The notes under the pieces: generated by a model | What the model saw: the letters and a program-made list of their open reading frames with translations, nothing else | Told to the model about the DNA's origin: nothing | Database searches by the model: none | Shown here: piece by piece, positions 5,507 to 7,356 of the stretch | Position numbering within the stretch: position 1 is the first letter of the stretch | Layout: each line of letters opens with the position of its first letter | Position numbers and translations under genes: made by a program | NCBI GenBank assembly: GCA_023444055.1 | Contig: JAEZRV010000075.1 | Coordinates: 1 to 7,356 of the forward strand | DNA: 7,356 bases | Source: Bacillota bacterium | GTDB taxonomy: Bacteria > Bacillota > Clostridia > Acetivibrionales > DSM-1351 | Reading direction: 5' to 3'

Positions 5507-6314
5507 ATGAATGAGTTTATATTTCGAAGTATAATTGAATCTTGGGCTACTTGTGAGCAATATGGCATATCTAAGGAGATTAAAGAACCTCAAAAACTAA
5601 TTACATATGATGAGTTGTGTAAACAGATAGAAAAAAAAAGACTATTTGGCGATTTTCAAGGATTTTACGCATAAGTATATTGATGCCATTAAAGTGGAAA
5701 GGGGATACTATTGCTTTCTCGTTTTAGATGAAGAATTAACTATTCTAGACGCTTTTTTTCCAAGATGGATAAATATAAGCGGACATTGTACATTCAAAAA
5801 ATATCTAAAATCAGGAGTTTCGTTTTGTATTAAAAGTGTAGGAACTAATGCTGTATTTATTGCGAAACAGAGCAACACATGCGTATATCTGGATCCACAA
5901 TTTCATTATTGCAATGTATTAAAAGAATGCCATGAATACTGTGTACCAGTTTGGGATGGTTATAAAAAAGCATATGTATCATTAATACGTGTAGGTCATC
6001 CCATATCAAGTGCATTAAAAGGATTTGTAGACTTATTAGCAAAAAATATGTGCTGTAAAAGCTACACTCAAGGAATTTACGGTACTAAAAATGATTTGAC
6101 TAAAAAATTAACACAACAGCATAAGCTGATTTTGAAAAGGATAGCACAAGGTATGACTGACGAACAGATAGCAAATGAATTAGAAATATCGCTATCTACT
6201 GTCAGATTTCACACTCAGAATATTTTTAAAATCTTTAATGTAGGGACGAGGATTGAAGCTGTTATAAAAGCAATCATTCAAAACGAGATTTTTATAAGTG
6301 ATTTATATGACTGA
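5507..6314 (+). CDS. GAF-LuxR hybrid transcriptional regulator, interrupted by a frame change at an A9 tract
   Basis: ATG 5507, with AGAGG 8 nt upstream, opens MNEFIFRSIIESWATCEQYGIS, which resembles the SW.RC..YG start of AcoR/DhaR/PrdR-type regulators. After the A9 run (5631-5639) this frame ends at TAA 5672-5674, while the rest of the protein is in another frame from 5640 to TGA 6312-6314. Removing one A gives a single 268-residue product: an N-terminal helix, then a GAF-type sensor (about residues 50-185) with SVGTNAVFIAKQ and FHYCN motifs of the same regulators, then a LuxR/GerE HTH (about 200-258: LTQQHKLILKRIAQGMTDEQIA, STVRFHTQNIFKIFNV). The sigma-54 AAA+ domain usual behind this sensor is absent. 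A TTG at 5646 in the second frame has no ribosome binding site and would lack the N-terminus, so it is an unlikely start. The gene may be phase-variable, rescued by slippage, a pseudogene, or affected by a sequencing error. The DNA ligand-response role is inferred from the domains. Confidence 0.75.
5631..5639 (+). repeat. A9 homopolymer at the frame change in the regulator gene
   Basis: Nine A residues between G5630 and G5640 lie exactly where coding moves from one frame to the other. The downstream frame is closed just before the run by TAG at 5628-5630, so the switch must occur within or immediately beside the tract. Loss of one A, or gain of two, joins the halves. Such runs are prone to slipped-strand mutation and to transcriptional slippage. 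Confidence 0.85.
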
Positions 6315-6361
6315 TTCTACTAAAAAGATATGACTGTCTACTCAAGTTAAATTAAAATTTT

Positions 6362-6391
6362 TTTACAGACTCCTATTCAACTAAATATATT
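6362..6391 (+). promoter_or_regulatory. Weak candidate promoter for the ABC transporter operon
   Basis: TTTACA (6362-6367) and TATATT (6386-6391) are separated by 18 bp. If used, it would give a leader of roughly 180 nt before the ATG at 6575. The base composition here makes chance matches likely. Confidence 0.3.
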
Positions 6392-6574
6392 TAAAGAAAA
6401 GTCTTATAGATTTGAATTCTAAAAGGGCTGATGTAATGAAATTTTTCTACAATTGGAAAAATTCCATTTTCAATCTAGCGTTATAACAATTAGCTCTCGC
6501 GGCGTAATCAAAGGCTTTGCGGAGGTTTAGTTACTAATGGGATTTTGTGGAAAATAGTACAAGTGGAGGTAGTT
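6392..6574 (+). other. Leader region upstream of the ABC ATPase
   Basis: It holds a 16-codon frame (ATG 6436 to TAA 6484-6486) with no good ribosome binding site, an AT-only 8-bp inverted repeat (6440-6447 / 6456-6463), and a locally GC-richer patch around 6492-6526. None of this matches a riboswitch or attenuator that was recognised. The ribosome binding site of the ABC gene, GGAGG, is at 6565-6569. Confidence 0.4.
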
Positions 6575-7356
6575 ATGGCACTTATTGAGGTTAACAATTT
6601 AGTTAAAGATTATAAGCTTAATGTAAGAAAGAGAGGAATCTTAGGTGCAGTACAAGGTCTCCTTATTCCTGAGTATAAGACAAAACGGGCAGTAGATAAT
6701 ATCAGCTTTGAAATTGAAAAGGGTGAAATGGTTGGTTTTATAGGACCTAATGGTGCCGGAAAATCAACAACGGTCAAGATGCTTACAGGGATACTGGTTC
6801 CGACATCGGGCTCGATATCTATCGGCGGTCTTTGTCCGTATAAAGACAGAAAAAAGAATGCATTTAGAATTGGAGCTGTATTCGGACAGAGGACACAGCT
6901 TTGGTGGGACCTCCCAGCAGTGGACACCTTTGACCTACTCAGATACGTATATAAAATCCCTGAAAAGACCTTCAAGAAGAATATGGAGGTGTTTAATGAA
7001 ATCCTGGGTTTGAACGAATTTATCAATAGCCCTACAAGGCAACTGAGTCTTGGGCAGAGGATGAGGGCCGATATTGCAGCGGCTTTGCTGCATGATCCGG
7101 AAATCATTTTCTTTGATGAACCTACAATTGGTTTGGACGTTGTAGCTAAAGAAAAGATTAGAGAATTCATAAAGTTTGTTAATAAGGAAAAAGGCACAAC
7201 AATGTTGTTTACAACTCATGACATGCTAGACATAGAAAAGACATGCCAGAGAATGATAATAATTGATCAGGGCATGGCCATTTATGATGGTTCGGTAGAA
7301 AAGATTAAGGATGTTCTTGGAAAAGAGAGAACCATTGCTGTGGAATTTGGAGAAGA
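6575..7356 (+). CDS. ABC transporter ATP-binding protein, COG4586-like (3' partial)
   Basis: ATG 6575, with GGAGG 5 nt upstream, opens a frame that continues past the window edge; 260 residues are visible. All nucleotide-binding motifs are present: Walker A GPNGAGKST (57-65), Q-loop Q105, signature LSLGQ (157-161), Walker B IIFFDEP (177-183) with catalytic E182, D-loop GLD (186-188) and switch H215 in TTHD. The sequences VFGQRTQLWWDLP, LSLGQRMRADIAAALLHDP and DEPTIGLDVVAK are characteristic of the COG4586 group. These ATPases normally pair with two ABC-2-type membrane proteins encoded directly downstream, here outside the window. The transporter is probably an exporter, but its substrate is unknown. 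An insertion of about 20 residues between the first strand and VDNISFEIEKG (RKRGILGAVQGLL) is usual in this group. The GAF-LuxR gene ends about 260 bp upstream and may regulate it; this is inferred from position only. Confidence 0.9.
   Translation, partial: MALIEVNNLVKDYKLNVRKRGILGAVQGLLIPEYKTKRAVDNISFEIEKGEMVGFIGPNGAGKSTTVKMLTGILVPTSGSISIGGLCPYKDRKKNAFRIGAVFGQRTQLWWDLPAVDTFDLLRYVYKIPEKTFKKNMEVFNEILGLNEFINSPTRQLSLGQRMRADIAAALLHDPEIIFFDEPTIGLDVVAKEKIREFIKFVNKEKGTTMLFTTHDMLDIEKTCQRMIIIDQGMAIYDGSVEKIKDVLGKERTIAVEFGE

Noticed and set aside
5631..5672. Programmed -1 ribosomal frameshift on the A9/AAAAAAG sequence
   Set aside because: A -1 shift leads into a third frame that stops after about 30 codons and does not reach the GAF-LuxR frame; +1 or -2 is required.
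5646..6314. TTG start at 5646 as the real beginning of the LuxR-type regulator
   Set aside because: No ribosome binding site precedes it, and it would discard the SW..C..YG N-terminus that belongs to the same regulator family and has a proper start at 5507.
6436..6486. 16-codon leader peptide upstream of the ABC ATPase
   Set aside because: It has no convincing ribosome binding site, no run of regulatory codons, and no attenuator hairpin with a T tract after it.
6610..7197. 195-codon minus-strand frame opposite the ABC ATPase
   Set aside because: It is antisense to a gene with every ABC motif intact, has no ribosome binding site, and its serine- and leucine-rich sequence is a by-product of the opposite strand.

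Overview
The window looks like an accessory region of a low-GC Bacillota chromosome, most likely a clostridial relative. The supporting signs are the AT-rich intergenic DNA, strong GGAGG-type ribosome binding sites, a BlaI/BlaR1-type regulator pair, an SH3-like lipoprotein, and an ABC ATPase of the type common in Clostridia. No rRNA, tRNA, CRISPR array or intact insertion sequence was seen.

Layout. Positions 3-575 (+) are the C-terminal end of a polymorphic toxin that starts outside the window and ends in an LHH-type HNH/EndoVII nuclease domain. It is followed at 602-1051 (+) by a SUKH (SMI1/KNR4) immunity protein and a rho-independent terminator. A 31-bp exact direct repeat (12-42 and 1176-1206) brackets this toxin-tip/immunity cassette. 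The second copy opens a short orphan toxin-tail remnant (1176-1355), so this looks like a tip-exchange locus. Positions 1343-4023 (-) hold a convergent two-gene operon: a BlaI/MecI-type repressor, then a BlaR1-type M56 metallopeptidase whose extracellular part carries a DUF4825-like module and shows no penicillin-binding motifs. Two dyad operators sit in the operon's promoter. Positions 4366-5019 (+) encode a lipoprotein with a coiled coil and SH3-like repeats. Positions 5020-5506 are non-coding apart from a possible decayed small gene.

Positions 5507-6314 (+) encode a transcription factor that pairs an N-terminal GAF sensor of the AcoR/PrdR (sigma-54 activator) type with a LuxR-type HTH. The gene is split by a frame change at an A9 tract, and deleting a single A restores one 268-codon reading frame. 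Positions 6575-7356 (+) are the 5' part of an ABC transporter ATPase gene (COG4586-like) that runs off the window.

How the parts may work together. The toxin and SUKH protein form an effector/immunity pair. The BlaI/BlaR1-type pair is a self-contained membrane-stress sensor circuit that represses itself; its external target is not in the window. The GAF-LuxR regulator lies upstream of the ABC ATPase and could control it, but only proximity supports that. The most unusual features are the repeat-flanked toxin cassette and the poly-A frame switch in the hybrid regulator.
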